From NCBI GenBank assembly GCA_947626435.1, contig CANQSB010000006.1, positions 62,001 to 126,000 on the forward strand: a DNA stretch of 64,000 bases, read 5' to 3'. Source of the stretch: an uncultured Lachnospiraceae bacterium (GTDB lineage: Bacteria; Bacillota; Clostridia; Lachnospirales; Lachnospiraceae). Numbering within the stretch: position 1 is the first letter of the stretch; each line of letters opens with the position of its first letter. The translations under genes were made by a program, and so were the position numbers. The notes below the pieces were generated by a model. The model saw only the letters and a program-made list of their open reading frames with translations, made no database searches and was not told where the DNA came from. Shown piece by piece: positions 9,301 through 17,335 of the stretch.

Positions 9301-9396
9301 TCCGGATGAAAGCTTCTGCGTGGATTTTGTGGTGTTTCTATCCGTAATGCCAAGCATTCTTTCCGCATTCATGGCAAGTATGTTATGATATATCAT
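6310..9396 (-). CDS. Giant flagellin
   Basis: 1028 residues against roughly 270-500 for common flagellins. The D0/D1 N-terminus is canonical (KLSSGYKINKAADNAAGLAIS), as is the C-terminus (AQSAISAVDAALRKVN; NRILQQAGASMLTQANQ). Between them lie about 750 residues of Asp/Tyr-rich, beta-prone, surface-exposed hypervariable sequence. It includes a CQTCNNHYSMQF block with a CxxC, unusual in an exported flagellin. No HExxH is present, so it is not a flaginolysin. The ATG at 9396 starts the expected MIYHNILAMNAERM; the frame runs open to 9441 without support. No chaperone, cap or other flagellar gene is adjacent. Confidence 0.92.
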   Translation of the reverse strand: MIYHNILAMNAERMLGITDRNTTKSTQKLSSGYKINKAADNAAGLAISEEMRSQIRGLMRGAQNIQEGIDYCQTADGALGEINDMLQRMNELSIQAANGTNSTADRSYIDEEIKELKKEMDRICETTKFNEEYIFKCRDDEKKTYQLKFSGYLNDLCIYNETYDDSTGDVTYGGVAYKGKRYAWSSISAAMYDDASKTFNAGTYSFKADDGTYLTLVCEQGATIPKVSREFVTSAGDSGIYINNELIPWKDVKTKNGQAFDKDHILDEEYFFDYKGTQVSFKPDLLDDFEEIKAGLSNLKLETVYQVPNEETALFGNFGDSYSAFLSNAQVKNYIDGLQDFCDDIIMRADDSGIWLERKDGSTLDNSKKEWKEIGITNWGDQSKDIWETKEYEYEYESTDGLKLSLKFKVVNEISKDSVIDALNNINVSELRQIEVSNHIELTIDPKIPNVMGGEIRRSTVSHTLEDEYNLGREFNVVSDEYGDEHLKYNSTNPNDGNFELEYKNTIDGVTHTKTYRNTETETQQIADSIRGQIKANAFKYLALLKERYLMGAKNPANVNLADLIDEDDITGKGFNTYLEEVFDFDANNPDLITTLKNGTIASYAGASIDFSELGNTYGLADLVGMGFNSTCQTCNNHYSMQFVTENSVSTRWQTVNIDGKDYKFSLEKSGQNYTLYVDLASMQANGIDDGIKFTNALVGVIDAAGYDFHFTQYATGVNDSKLYIFDNRPEYARDGTSSATSAQFSPYAYDINTIAEVDISLFDSSDAGQNMLLSYDYDYSDLFKEENLYFKYTEDADGDFVQTTDGKYVKYDPAVHAGMQRYVLEDITLKTDGKDIDAFLDEYIKGTIFDDIAKASSMSLVSDYARYKMSGEVNDNKAVITKHNILHQIMPKKYEDNSSLKIQCSSNERDFIKIPRQKLSVYRLGIKKLTVGTEESAQSAISAVDAALRKVNAIRSLFGSYQNRLEHSYANNMNVRENTQKSESVIRDTDMAEEMVKLSNNRILQQAGASMLTQANQSRSNILDMLQ

Positions 9397-9565
9397 ATCT
9401 ATTCCCCACTTCCTTGTAACGAAATAAATATCAAAAAACAAAACTTTATCTCTTTATATATATCGTCCGCTTTTTTCTTTAGATTATATTTATATTATGT
9501 TTTTAGTGCTTTTTGTGCATAATTGCAAATTTATTGTGCGCAATTTGTGCAAAATAACAGTTATA

Positions 9566-10069
9566 CTATTTCCATTCCAGCCTGTGCAGCTCGCCTTCAA
9601 GCCTCATTCCCGCAAAATTCTGCTGCCGCAGCGCCTCGTAGAGCACTATGCTCACGCTATTTGAAAGATTCAGGCTGCGTATTTTGTCAAGCATTGGTAT
9701 GCGTATGCACCCGCTCTGGTTATCCACAAGTATTTCCTCGGGTATGCCCGCGCTTTCCTTGCCAAACATAATGAAGTCATTTTCGCCATAATGCACGTCC
9801 GTATATACCTGCCGTGCCTTTGTAGTGGCGAGCCAAAGCCTCGCGCTTTCGCCTCCCACAAAATTTTTCTCCATAAATTCCTCAAAATTCATATACCTGC
9901 GCACATCCAAATGCTCCCAATAATCCATTCCCGCGCGCCTAAGCTCCTTGCCCGTAAGCCGAAACCCCAACGGCTCGATTAAATGAAGCACCGTGTTCGT
10001 CGCGACACAGGTTCTCCCTATATTTCCCGTATTTGCAGGGATTTCAGGCTGATAAAGCACTATATTCAT
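9566..10069 (-). CDS. trmL: tRNA (cytidine(34)-2'-O)-methyltransferase
   Basis: 167 residues, a small SPOUT methyltransferase that 2'-O-methylates the wobble base of tRNA-Leu using SAM. The start MNIVLYQPEIPANTGNIGRTC is the family signature. Later SPOUT motifs are present: the MFGKESAGIPEE knot strand and the SLNLSNSVSIVLYEALRQ end. The ATG at 10069 has GGAG seven bases upstream; the longer reading from 10114 has no ribosome site. It appears monocistronic, lying upstream of the flagellin on the same strand. Confidence 0.92.
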   Translation of the reverse strand: MNIVLYQPEIPANTGNIGRTCVATNTVLHLIEPLGFRLTGKELRRAGMDYWEHLDVRRYMNFEEFMEKNFVGGESARLWLATTKARQVYTDVHYGENDFIMFGKESAGIPEEILVDNQSGCIRIPMLDKIRSLNLSNSVSIVLYEALRQQNFAGMRLEGELHRLEWK

Positions 10070-10282
10070 ATTCAATCTCCATTCTGTTGGCTTCGCACAC
10101 CCATAGGTTCGCATTATAACTTTCTGATTTTTTATTATACATAAAAAAACGCATATTTACAATAACATCAGCATTAAAGCCCTTGTTAAATCAATTTTGT
10201 TTTTATATAATAAAGAAAAGCTTTCTAAACCGCAGCCGCCTCTAATACGGCTGGACTGATTGCAATCATGGAGGTTATACCT

Positions 10283-11857
10283 ATGGGAATTTATCTAAAT
10301 CCTAAAAACAGAGGTTTTCAGGAAGCGCTCAATTCTCAAATTTATGTAGATAAAACAGGGCTGATTGAATATACAAACTCTTGCCTGAATACAAAGCAAA
10401 AATACATCTGCGTCAGCAGACCGAGGCGTTTCGGCAAATCTATGGCGCTTGAAATGCTCGCCGCCTACTATAGCTGTGGCTGCAACTCTAGGGATTTATT
10501 TAGCGGTCTCAAAATTGCCGGCACAAAAACCTTCCCAAAATATCTGAATAAATATGATGTGATTTATTTGAATATGCAGCATTTTCTTCTCAGGACAGAT
10601 GCCAATAATATGACGAAATATTTAGAGCAGGCTGTCCTTGATGAGCTGCGGGAAGCCTATGGAAGCCTGTTTTCGGAGCGGACTGTTATTTTAGCTGAGG
10701 CGCTCGAAAAAATTTATGCAAAGGCCGATAAACAGTTTATCTTTCTGATTGACGAATGGGACTGCGTAATGCGTGAGCGCCAAGAATCCGAGGCTCTGCA
10801 AAAGCAATACCTTGATTTTCTGCGCAGCCTTCTAAAGGATCAGCCATATGTGGCGCTTGCATATATGACGGGGATTCTGCCTATAAAAAAATACGGACAG
10901 CACTCCGCGCTGAATATGTTCAGCGAACATTCTATGACCGGACAATATGATTTGGAAGAATATACGGGGTTTACTCAGGACGAGGTAAAGGCACTGTGCC
11001 AGAGATTTGACATGGATTATACCGAAACAAGCAGCTGGTATGACGGCTACATGTTCAAAAATTTCAAACACATTTACAATCCGCGCTCTGTAGTGTCCGC
11101 TATGAGCTTTAAGAGCTTTTCAAGCTATTGGGCTTCTACTGAAACGTATGATGCGCTGAAAATATATATAGACATGGATTTTGACGGTCTAAGGGGCGCT
11201 ATCATACAGATGCTCAGCGGCGAACGCATCAAAGTCAATACGCTGAGCTTTCAAAATGATATGCGCAGCTTTAAGGTAAAGGATGATGTTTTGACTCTGC
11301 TGATTCATCTTGGCTATCTTGGATATGACGCTCAGACAGAGGAGGCTTTTATTCCTAACAAGGAAATAATCAGGGAATTTGAAAACGCTATGAGCGTCGG
11401 CGGCTGGTCTGATGTTATGCAAATCCTCAAAGCCTCTGAAAAACTGCTGTCAGATACATTAAGCGGCAATGAAAAGGAGGTCGCCGAGGCGCTTGATAAG
11501 GCGCATACGGAGGCGGCGTCTATTTTGACATACAATGATGAAAATTCTTTAAGCTGTGCCATCGGGCTTGCATATTACAGCGCGCGGAAGGATTACAGGC
11601 TCATACGGGAATTCCCCGCAGGCAAAGGCTTTGCGGATATCATATTTCTGCCCCTTCCGCACTCGCCAAAGCCGGCGTTAATTGTGGAATTAAAATATGA
11701 CACAACTGCCGACACAGCCATGCAGCAAATAAAAAACAGACAGTATGCGCAGGCGCTTGAAGGCTATAGCGGCGAAATTATGCTCGTCGCAATCAGCTAT
11801 AGCAGGGCTGATAAAAATAAGCGCCATAGCTGTATTATTGAAAAAGTTGAAAAATAA
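10283..11857 (+). CDS. AAA-ATPase-like protein with PD-(D/E)XK nuclease domain (copy 2, divergent)
   Basis: 524 residues. P-loop RPRRFGKS at about 46-53, Walker B-like IFLIDEWDCV, and a C-terminal nuclease core with D452 (GFADIIF), E469 and K471 (VELKY). It has the same architecture as the genes at 592-2307 and 48360-50069 but is much less similar to either than they are to each other, so it belongs to another subfamily. The ATG at 10283 is chosen because GGAGGT (10270-10275) sits seven bases upstream. The ATG at 10268 would place the ribosome site inside the gene. It stands alone, with repeats following its 3' end. Confidence 0.83.
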   Translation: MGIYLNPKNRGFQEALNSQIYVDKTGLIEYTNSCLNTKQKYICVSRPRRFGKSMALEMLAAYYSCGCNSRDLFSGLKIAGTKTFPKYLNKYDVIYLNMQHFLLRTDANNMTKYLEQAVLDELREAYGSLFSERTVILAEALEKIYAKADKQFIFLIDEWDCVMRERQESEALQKQYLDFLRSLLKDQPYVALAYMTGILPIKKYGQHSALNMFSEHSMTGQYDLEEYTGFTQDEVKALCQRFDMDYTETSSWYDGYMFKNFKHIYNPRSVVSAMSFKSFSSYWASTETYDALKIYIDMDFDGLRGAIIQMLSGERIKVNTLSFQNDMRSFKVKDDVLTLLIHLGYLGYDAQTEEAFIPNKEIIREFENAMSVGGWSDVMQILKASEKLLSDTLSGNEKEVAEALDKAHTEAASILTYNDENSLSCAIGLAYYSARKDYRLIREFPAGKGFADIIFLPLPHSPKPALIVELKYDTTADTAMQQIKNRQYAQALEGYSGEIMLVAISYSRADKNKRHSCIIEKVEK

Positions 11858-11878
11858 TGCGCACTTTTGCCAAACTGT

Positions 11879-11985
11879 CAATCGGTTTTAGTTTACCTTC
11901 TGCACAATCAAGGGAGAGATTGGCAGACATCCGCCTGCCGCCGTACTCGCCAATCGGTTTTAGTTCACTTTCTGCACAAATCAGT
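11879..11985. repeat. Two 34-base direct repeats, 72 bases apart
   Basis: A unit beginning CAATCGGTTTTAGTT and ending CTGCACAA occurs at 11879 and again at 11951 with few differences. They lie just past the AAA/nuclease gene copy 2. Only two copies exist, so this is not a CRISPR array. Confidence 0.5.
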
Positions 11986-11987
11986 GT

Positions 11988-12086
11988 GGGGCTGCCGCAT
12001 TAAGGAATACAATTACAAGATATAGTTTCACATAATTTAGGCACACTACCATATCCTGTACAATTAATCCTTATTACGACAGCCCC
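11988..12086. repeat. 99-bp palindromic element, family B, copy 1
   Basis: It begins GGGGCTGCCGCATTAAGGAATA and ends in the imperfect reverse complement (TAATCCTTATTACGACAGCCCC). Read in reverse complement it aligns end to end with 29478-29576, also 99 bp. It could fold as a long hairpin and may act as a terminator between the AAA/nuclease gene and the aminotransferase gene, which converge here. Confidence 0.7.
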
Positions 12087-12134
12087 CGCATCTCACTTCA
12101 AAAAATATCCCCCACGCCGCTTTTTATTTCCCTT

Positions 12135-13313
12135 TTATTTCCCACTCTCACGCAAATGCTTCACAAAATGCTCCAGTCTCCCGACCGCAACCTTAAGCTT
12201 TTCAAGCGAATACGCGTATGAAATCCTTATAAAGCCCTCGCCGCTGTCGCCGAACGCCGTACCCGGCACCACAGCGACTTTTTCCTCCTGCAGAAACCTT
12301 GTCGCGAACTCATCGCTCGTCATCCCAAATTCCTTTATGCACGGGAATATGTAAAACGCGCCGAACGGTTCAAAGCACTCAAGCCCCATCTCCTTAAAGG
12401 CGTGTACGAGGAAACGCCTCCTCTGATTGTACGCCTCGCGCATCATTTTCACATCGTCATCGCCGTTGCGCAGCGCGTCAATTGCCGCGTACTGCGAAGT
12501 CGTCGGCGCACACATGATGCAGAACTGGTGTATTTTGTACATCTGCTCGATAATCTTCTCAGGTCCGCACGCATAGCCAAGTCGCCACCCCGTCATCGCA
12601 TACGACTTTGAAAAGCCGTTTATCAAAACCGTGCGCTCCCACATACCGTCGATATTTGCAATCGAAACATGTCTGTCCGTATAGCAAAGCTCCGAATAAA
12701 TCTCGTCCGAAAGAACATACAAGTCATGCTCCTTTATGACCTTGGCTATCGCCTCCAAATCTTCCCGCTCCATAATCGCGCCCGTAGGGTTATTGGGAAA
12801 CGGCAGGATAAGTATTTTGCTCTTGTCCGTAATAGCATCCTCAAGCTCCTTTGCCGTAAGCCTAAACTGATTCTCATGTTTTAGCTCGATTATCACAGGC
12901 TTGCCGCCCGCAAGTACAGCGCAGGGCTCATATGACACGTAGCTGGGCTGCGGTATAAGCACCTCGTCACCCGCGTCCACCATCGCACGCAGCGCAATGT
13001 CTATCGCTTCCGAGCCGCCTACCGTCACTATCATTTCCTTGCGCGCGTCATATTCAAGGTCATACCTTCTCTTTAAATACTTACTGACCTCCTCGCGCAT
13101 CTCCAAAAGTCCCGCGTTTGAGGTATAAAACGTGCGCCCTCTTTCAAGCGAATAAATGCCCTCGTCGCGTATATGCCATGGCGTCTCAAAATCAGGCTCG
13201 CCCACGCCAAGCGATATTACGTCAGGGTCGTTCATCTCGCTCACTATATCAAAAAATTTCCTTATACCCGACGGCTTAATATTTACAATTGTCTTTGATA
13301 ACGGATTTCTCAT
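12135..13313 (-). CDS. Class I/II pyridoxal-phosphate aminotransferase
   Basis: 392 residues. A fold-type I aminotransferase of the AspC/PatA type that transfers amino groups between amino and 2-oxo acids. The PLP lysine lies in NGFSKSYAMTGWRLGY; the FPNNPTGA and SDEIYSEL blocks bind cofactor and substrate. The exact substrate is not readable; alanine, aspartate or aromatic acids are all possible. The start overlaps the stop of the Lrp-type regulator by ATGA (13310-13313), so translation is coupled. That makes the regulator the likely sensor of its substrate or product. Confidence 0.88.
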   Translation of the reverse strand: MRNPLSKTIVNIKPSGIRKFFDIVSEMNDPDVISLGVGEPDFETPWHIRDEGIYSLERGRTFYTSNAGLLEMREEVSKYLKRRYDLEYDARKEMIVTVGGSEAIDIALRAMVDAGDEVLIPQPSYVSYEPCAVLAGGKPVIIELKHENQFRLTAKELEDAITDKSKILILPFPNNPTGAIMEREDLEAIAKVIKEHDLYVLSDEIYSELCYTDRHVSIANIDGMWERTVLINGFSKSYAMTGWRLGYACGPEKIIEQMYKIHQFCIMCAPTTSQYAAIDALRNGDDDVKMMREAYNQRRRFLVHAFKEMGLECFEPFGAFYIFPCIKEFGMTSDEFATRFLQEEKVAVVPGTAFGDSGEGFIRISYAYSLEKLKVAVGRLEHFVKHLRESGK

Positions 13314-13792
13314 GGCGTCACCTGCATCCTTTCATCAACCTCTTTTTTGCCTAAAATAGTGCCATGGTCCTTATATTTTTTCAGGATAAAGTGAGTCGCC
13401 GTGCTTATGACGGATTCCTGCGTAGAAAGCTTCTCGGTGACAAAACGCGACACCTCTTTAAGCGACTTGCCCTCCAGGCTCACAAGCAAATCATAACCGC
13501 CCGAAATAAGATAAACCGCATGAACCTCGGGATATTTGTAGATGCGCTCCGCAATAGCGTCAAAGCCGTTATTCCTCTGCGGCGTGACGCGCACCTCTAT
13601 AAGCGCGTTCACTTTCTCGACATCCGTCTTTTCCCAGTCGATAAGCGTGTGATACCCGCAGATTACTCCCTCCTGCTCCATCTTCTCCATCTCGTTTACG
13701 ACGTCCGTCTCGGACTCGCCAAGCAGGATTGCAAGCTCGCGCAAATCAATCCTGCTGTTCTTCTCGATTATTGTCAAAATTTTTTCTCTCAT
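13310..13792 (-). CDS. Lrp/AsnC-family transcriptional regulator
   Basis: 160 residues. An N-terminal winged helix (ILTIIEKNSRIDLRELAILLG, then EKMEQEGVICGYHTLID) is followed by a RAM/ligand domain that carries the typical YPEVHAVYLISGGYDLLV. Lrp proteins bind amino acids and control amino-acid metabolism. The ATG at 13792 is preceded by GAGGT; the frame extends upstream to 13834 without support. Translation is coupled to the aminotransferase through ATGA, and it lies 31 bases behind the AIR-synthase-like gene, so the three probably form one unit. Confidence 0.87.
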   Translation of the reverse strand: MREKILTIIEKNSRIDLRELAILLGESETDVVNEMEKMEQEGVICGYHTLIDWEKTDVEKVNALIEVRVTPQRNNGFDAIAERIYKYPEVHAVYLISGGYDLLVSLEGKSLKEVSRFVTEKLSTQESVISTATHFILKKYKDHGTILGKKEVDERMQVTP

Positions 13793-13823
13793 AATTTTAC
13801 CTCTTTTCTGCGCCACATTTAAT

Positions 13824-14843
13824 TTAACGCACATTGTTCACAATCTCATAATACCTGAAAATCTCATCACCCTTGGCAGGCTCCAAAAAGCGTGTTTCCT
13901 CGCCGTTACGCACTATTCTGTCATTGCCCTCGCAGATTTTGCCTATAACGGCGGCGTTTATCCCCATCTCATTGAGGCGCTTTGCCAAATCCGCGCCGCG
14001 CGCTGCCACAATCAAAAGGCTCCCTCCGGTCAATAGCTCATATGGGTTTAAATCAAAAAACTCGCACACCTCTATAGTTTCCTGCCTTACCGGTATGTCT
14101 TTTAAGTCTGCGACCAGTCCAACGCCGTTATCGGAAGCAAGCTCCCAGAGCGCTCTGAAAATTCCGCCCTCCCTTGCCGCTTTCATATAACATACGCCGG
14201 ACTTAACGGCGGTAGCAGCCTCCGCAACAGCCATCGCCTCCGCCGCCACCGAAAAATGCCCCAAAAATTCTTCCGCCTCCATAATCATATCAGCGGGATA
14301 CCGCTCGCGCAGCACATCAAAGCTTCCGCTCGCTATCAGCGCCGTGCCTTCAAGACCTATCCACTTCGTCATTACAATATCATCGCCCGCTCCCACTCCG
14401 CACGGCAAGCCTTGATTCGTCCTGCCGCTCACCACGCACTCGGCAACAGGCTCGCTCACGCACGGCAGCACGCTTACATCCGCACACATAATCGGTATTC
14501 CCAACTGCTCCGCCCCACACGCCGCTTGCTCCATTATCCTGCGCACTTTTATCTCTCGCCATCTGCCAGGCGCCTTAATGTTTAAAACAGCATACGCGTC
14601 TTTTAACTCTCCTCGCGATGCCGCAAAAGCATTGTTTGATGCCGCAAAAATCGCCCTCGCCGCGACGCTTTCATCCCTGCCTGACGCCGATGCCTGAGTG
14701 CTCAAAAATCCTGACGGCAAAATGGCGCAGTCTGCCCCCAGTGCCGCGCCATCATAAAAACTCTTATTATTTTGTGAAACGTCCCTTACCACCTTATCAA
14801 CGGAGCGCTTATAAATATGCTCCGCGAGCCTGCCGTAGTTCAT
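13824..14843 (-). CDS. AIR synthase-related (HypE/PurM-like) protein
   Basis: 339 residues with the PurM/HypE/ThiL ATP-binding fold: GADCAILPSG near the start, then GAGDDIVMTKWIGLEGTALI, and a C-terminal half with LTGGSLLIVA. PurM-fold enzymes activate substrates with ATP, but no hydrogenase or purine gene is nearby, so the substrate is unknown. The N-terminal ATP-site residues are less conserved than in true HypE. The ATG at 14843 has GGGAG five bases upstream and is preferred over 14867. It lies between the VanW gene and the Lrp-aminotransferase pair, all on the same strand. Confidence 0.75.
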   Translation of the reverse strand: MNYGRLAEHIYKRSVDKVVRDVSQNNKSFYDGAALGADCAILPSGFLSTQASASGRDESVAARAIFAASNNAFAASRGELKDAYAVLNIKAPGRWREIKVRRIMEQAACGAEQLGIPIMCADVSVLPCVSEPVAECVVSGRTNQGLPCGVGAGDDIVMTKWIGLEGTALIASGSFDVLRERYPADMIMEAEEFLGHFSVAAEAMAVAEAATAVKSGVCYMKAAREGGIFRALWELASDNGVGLVADLKDIPVRQETIEVCEFFDLNPYELLTGGSLLIVAARGADLAKRLNEMGINAAVIGKICEGNDRIVRNGEETRFLEPAKGDEIFRYYEIVNNVR

Positions 14844-14884
14844 CTTATCTCCCATGCGCCGTCCCAAACGCTGTCTTTATGCTT

Positions 14885-16459
14885 TTAATTATTTTGCTGT
14901 TGTTGCTGCAATGCCTGATTATACGCCTCCAATGCCGCCTGTTGCTGCAAAAGCGCCTGATTGTACGCGTCCATATCCGCCTGCTGCTGCGCGACCGCAT
15001 CCATCTCCCCTTTAATCGCCGCCGCCTCCGCTTTGCAGGTATCAATGCTCCCTGAAGCAATCGCCGCCTGAATACGGCTTGCATACAACGGATTGTCTGT
15101 ATTCACGCCTACTACCGCACTGCGCGGCGATGCCTTATATTTACTCTCATTTATAACCTCACGACTTACTTCCTCGCCGTTTTCCTCGACAATCTTCCAG
15201 AGCCGCGCCGTATACCCTATGTGCGCCGACTGCACACTGATATACCCCACGCCTTGACCGCTGTCCGCTATAATCTCCTCCGTCTCCGGATTATTTGTAG
15301 AAAGCACTTCGCTTTCATAGCGCACCTTATGGCTTTCCGGTCTTGTCTCCACTCCGTATATCGTAAAGGTTATTTTTTTGCCCTCTGTCCGCCCTTCTAT
15401 GTAAATAGGATTATCCAGATTATTCACGAATCTAAAGTCTTTTCCTGCCGATTCGGCTATAGCTGCATCCATGGACGGTTCGACATACGTAATAATCATT
15501 GAGTGATTGTTTCTCTCCGTAACCTCAAGCTCCGACAAAAGCACAGCGTTGTAAAGCGTAGTGGAAACCTGACAGATACCTCCACCCAAGCTGTCTACCA
15601 CCTTGCCGTTCAGATAAGAACCCGCAGGATAATAGCCGTTGTCCGTCGTAAACGGCTTGATAGTGTCGTATGTAGAAAATTCATCTCCGGGATAAAGCAG
15701 CGTACCGTTTATAAGACGGCAGCCGTTTTCTACATTTTTGCAGCGTGATGAACTGCTCGTCGAATAGCTTGTAGTATACGTGCCAAGCACATCGGTAAGC
15801 TTTGAGAGCTCCTCGGCGCTTCCCCTTGGCTCAGTCACGTCTATGACTAAGTCTATTGACGCGTCGGAATAATCCCACTCCGTCGTGAGATAGCTCACTG
15901 TTTTTGCAAGCGATTCCTCTATATTTACGCCTTTCCCCTGCTGCCCTTCAGTGACCGCAAACTCGCCGTTTTCGCGAGTGATAGTCGCGTTTATGGCAGG
16001 TACGTCATATTCTGCGCACTGCTCCGTCAAAATCGCCCTTATCGCCTCATTGTCAAACGCAAGCTTTAAATCATACACCTTATTGCCATGCTTCAAGTCC
16101 TGTATCGCCTTGTACCGCTTTACGATATTGCCCTGCTTTCCAAGCTTTACAGCCGCGTCTATATCGGCTTCATTAATCCAGCTCAGTCCAAGGTCGCCCG
16201 CCGTAACTGCCACAAAATGTTCGTCCACAGCGCCAAAAGTGACGTTTCTCTGTTTCAGCGCATTTACAAATTCATTTACGGCAGCCTTCGCCTCATCCGC
16301 CGTCATTCCTGAAAGGTCGATATTGCCCATATACACGCCATCAAGAATAGTGTCAGCCTTCGCCTCGCCCGCATAAGCTCTGCCGCCGGACACAGCGCAC
16401 GCACAGACCAAAAGCACAACCGCCACAATAACCGTCTTTACCTTCCCTAACATGTTCAT
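14885..16459 (-). CDS. Exported VanW-family protein with peptidoglycan-binding-like repeats
   Basis: 524 residues. A signal peptide (VIVAVVLLVCACAVSGGRAYA) is followed by two PG_binding_4-like modules, each with an LSGMTADEAKAAV-type motif. The VanW domain carries TTSYSTSSSSRCKNVENGCRLINGTLLYPG and the conserved LGGGICQVSTTLYNAVLLS. A G5-like segment (about 380-440) and an Ala/Gln-rich coiled-coil tail follow. VanW proteins are cell-surface and linked to peptidoglycan; the biochemical role is not settled. The ATG at 16459 has GGAGG five bases upstream. The glutamine run at the C-terminus is unusual. Confidence 0.86.
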   Translation of the reverse strand: MNMLGKVKTVIVAVVLLVCACAVSGGRAYAGEAKADTILDGVYMGNIDLSGMTADEAKAAVNEFVNALKQRNVTFGAVDEHFVAVTAGDLGLSWINEADIDAAVKLGKQGNIVKRYKAIQDLKHGNKVYDLKLAFDNEAIRAILTEQCAEYDVPAINATITRENGEFAVTEGQQGKGVNIEESLAKTVSYLTTEWDYSDASIDLVIDVTEPRGSAEELSKLTDVLGTYTTSYSTSSSSRCKNVENGCRLINGTLLYPGDEFSTYDTIKPFTTDNGYYPAGSYLNGKVVDSLGGGICQVSTTLYNAVLLSELEVTERNNHSMIITYVEPSMDAAIAESAGKDFRFVNNLDNPIYIEGRTEGKKITFTIYGVETRPESHKVRYESEVLSTNNPETEEIIADSGQGVGYISVQSAHIGYTARLWKIVEENGEEVSREVINESKYKASPRSAVVGVNTDNPLYASRIQAAIASGSIDTCKAEAAAIKGEMDAVAQQQADMDAYNQALLQQQAALEAYNQALQQQQQNN

Positions 16460-16558
16460 TGCTTCCTCCATAGGCTCAAACAATCATAAAAACCAAAAAA
16501 TTAACGCAATTATATAAATTTCAGTTGTAAACGATACTATGTATATTGTAAAATATCA

Positions 16559-16666
16559 TTAGCCTAAAGCGGTGACTGCCATCGGTATCACCATGGCAAG
16601 CACGAGCAGAATTGCGATTATCGCCGCGATTCTCTTCTGCGTCTTTTTATTGTTGAAGTTAAGCAT
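16559..16666 (-). CDS. 35-residue single-pass membrane peptide
   Basis: A small gene with a strong ribosome site (AAAGGAGGG, about six bases before ATG). The product has a basic N-terminal tail (NFNNKKTQKR) and one hydrophobic helix (IAAIIAILLVLAMVIPMAV), ending TALG. It resembles the short basic-plus-helix peptides seen across Clostridia; function unknown. It sits about 100 bases upstream of the VanW gene on the same strand and could be co-transcribed with it. The ribosome site and amphipathic layout make chance unlikely. Confidence 0.6.
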   Translation of the reverse strand: MLNFNNKKTQKRIAAIIAILLVLAMVIPMAVTALG

Positions 16667-16723
16667 AGCCGTCCCTCCTTTAATTCATGGCGTTGATTAA
16701 CATTTTCTGAAAGGATATTATAT

Positions 16724-17335
16724 ATGGATTTTTTACTTATTGCAAGCTTTCTTATATTTTCAATTGTATTTTTTTTAAGACTTAACCATGTAAAGTCAGT
16801 TGAGTCAAAGGCGTATGACGAGTTTTGGGCAAGGGAAAACAAAGCCAACTATACCCGCAAAAAGCCTCTCGACAATCTCAATTACATTACCATACCCGAC
16901 GAGCTTCTTCATATGAAGCCCGAAAACTCAAACGACGAGCTTGAAGACTGTATCAAGAGTTTAAACGACTTGTCCGAATATAAAATCGTAAACCTGACCG
17001 GCTACACCAATACGGACCTGAAGCTTGAATATGGCACCGCTAATATTACTATATTAAGCGACTACGATTTTCATTACACAAATTTGGCAACCCTTCTGCA
17101 ACGGCTTGCGGAAAAGCTGCATGAGAGCGGTAATGACGCGCTCGCCATCATGACGCTTGAATTTGCCGTATCGACAAACACCGACGTGAGCAAAAGCTAC
17201 TATCTGCTCGCGCAGCTCTATACCGACGCGCACACTCCCGAAAAGATATTTGACCTTATGGAGAGCGCCCAAAATATCAAATCCATCCAACGGGACACTA
17301 TCTTAAAGCGTCTGGGGGAGCTTTTACCTGTTTAA
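16724..17335 (+). CDS. Membrane-anchored TPR-like protein, uncharacterised
   Basis: 203 residues. One N-terminal membrane helix (LLIASFLIFSIVFFLRL) is followed by a short linker and a helical C-terminal half with TPR-like pairs (LATLLQRLAEKLHESGNDALAIMTLEFAV; SKSYYLLAQLYTDAHTPEKI). It probably presents a cytoplasmic protein-binding domain. AAGGA lies nine bases before the ATG. It is divergent from the 35-residue peptide gene, and its last 12 bases overlap the end of the glycosyltransferase gene tail to tail. Confidence 0.72.
   Translation: MDFLLIASFLIFSIVFFLRLNHVKSVESKAYDEFWARENKANYTRKKPLDNLNYITIPDELLHMKPENSNDELEDCIKSLNDLSEYKIVNLTGYTNTDLKLEYGTANITILSDYDFHYTNLATLLQRLAEKLHESGNDALAIMTLEFAVSTNTDVSKSYYLLAQLYTDAHTPEKIFDLMESAQNIKSIQRDTILKRLGELLPV

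Noticed and set aside
6310-9396. Flaginolysin (flagellin metallopeptidase)
   Set aside because: No HExxH motif is found anywhere in the hypervariable region.
9397-9565. Sigma-28 promoter for the flagellin
   Set aside because: TAAAG and a CGATAT-like box are present but the spacing is about five bases too short for the consensus.
11879-11985. CRISPR array
   Set aside because: Only two repeats, and no cas gene nearby.
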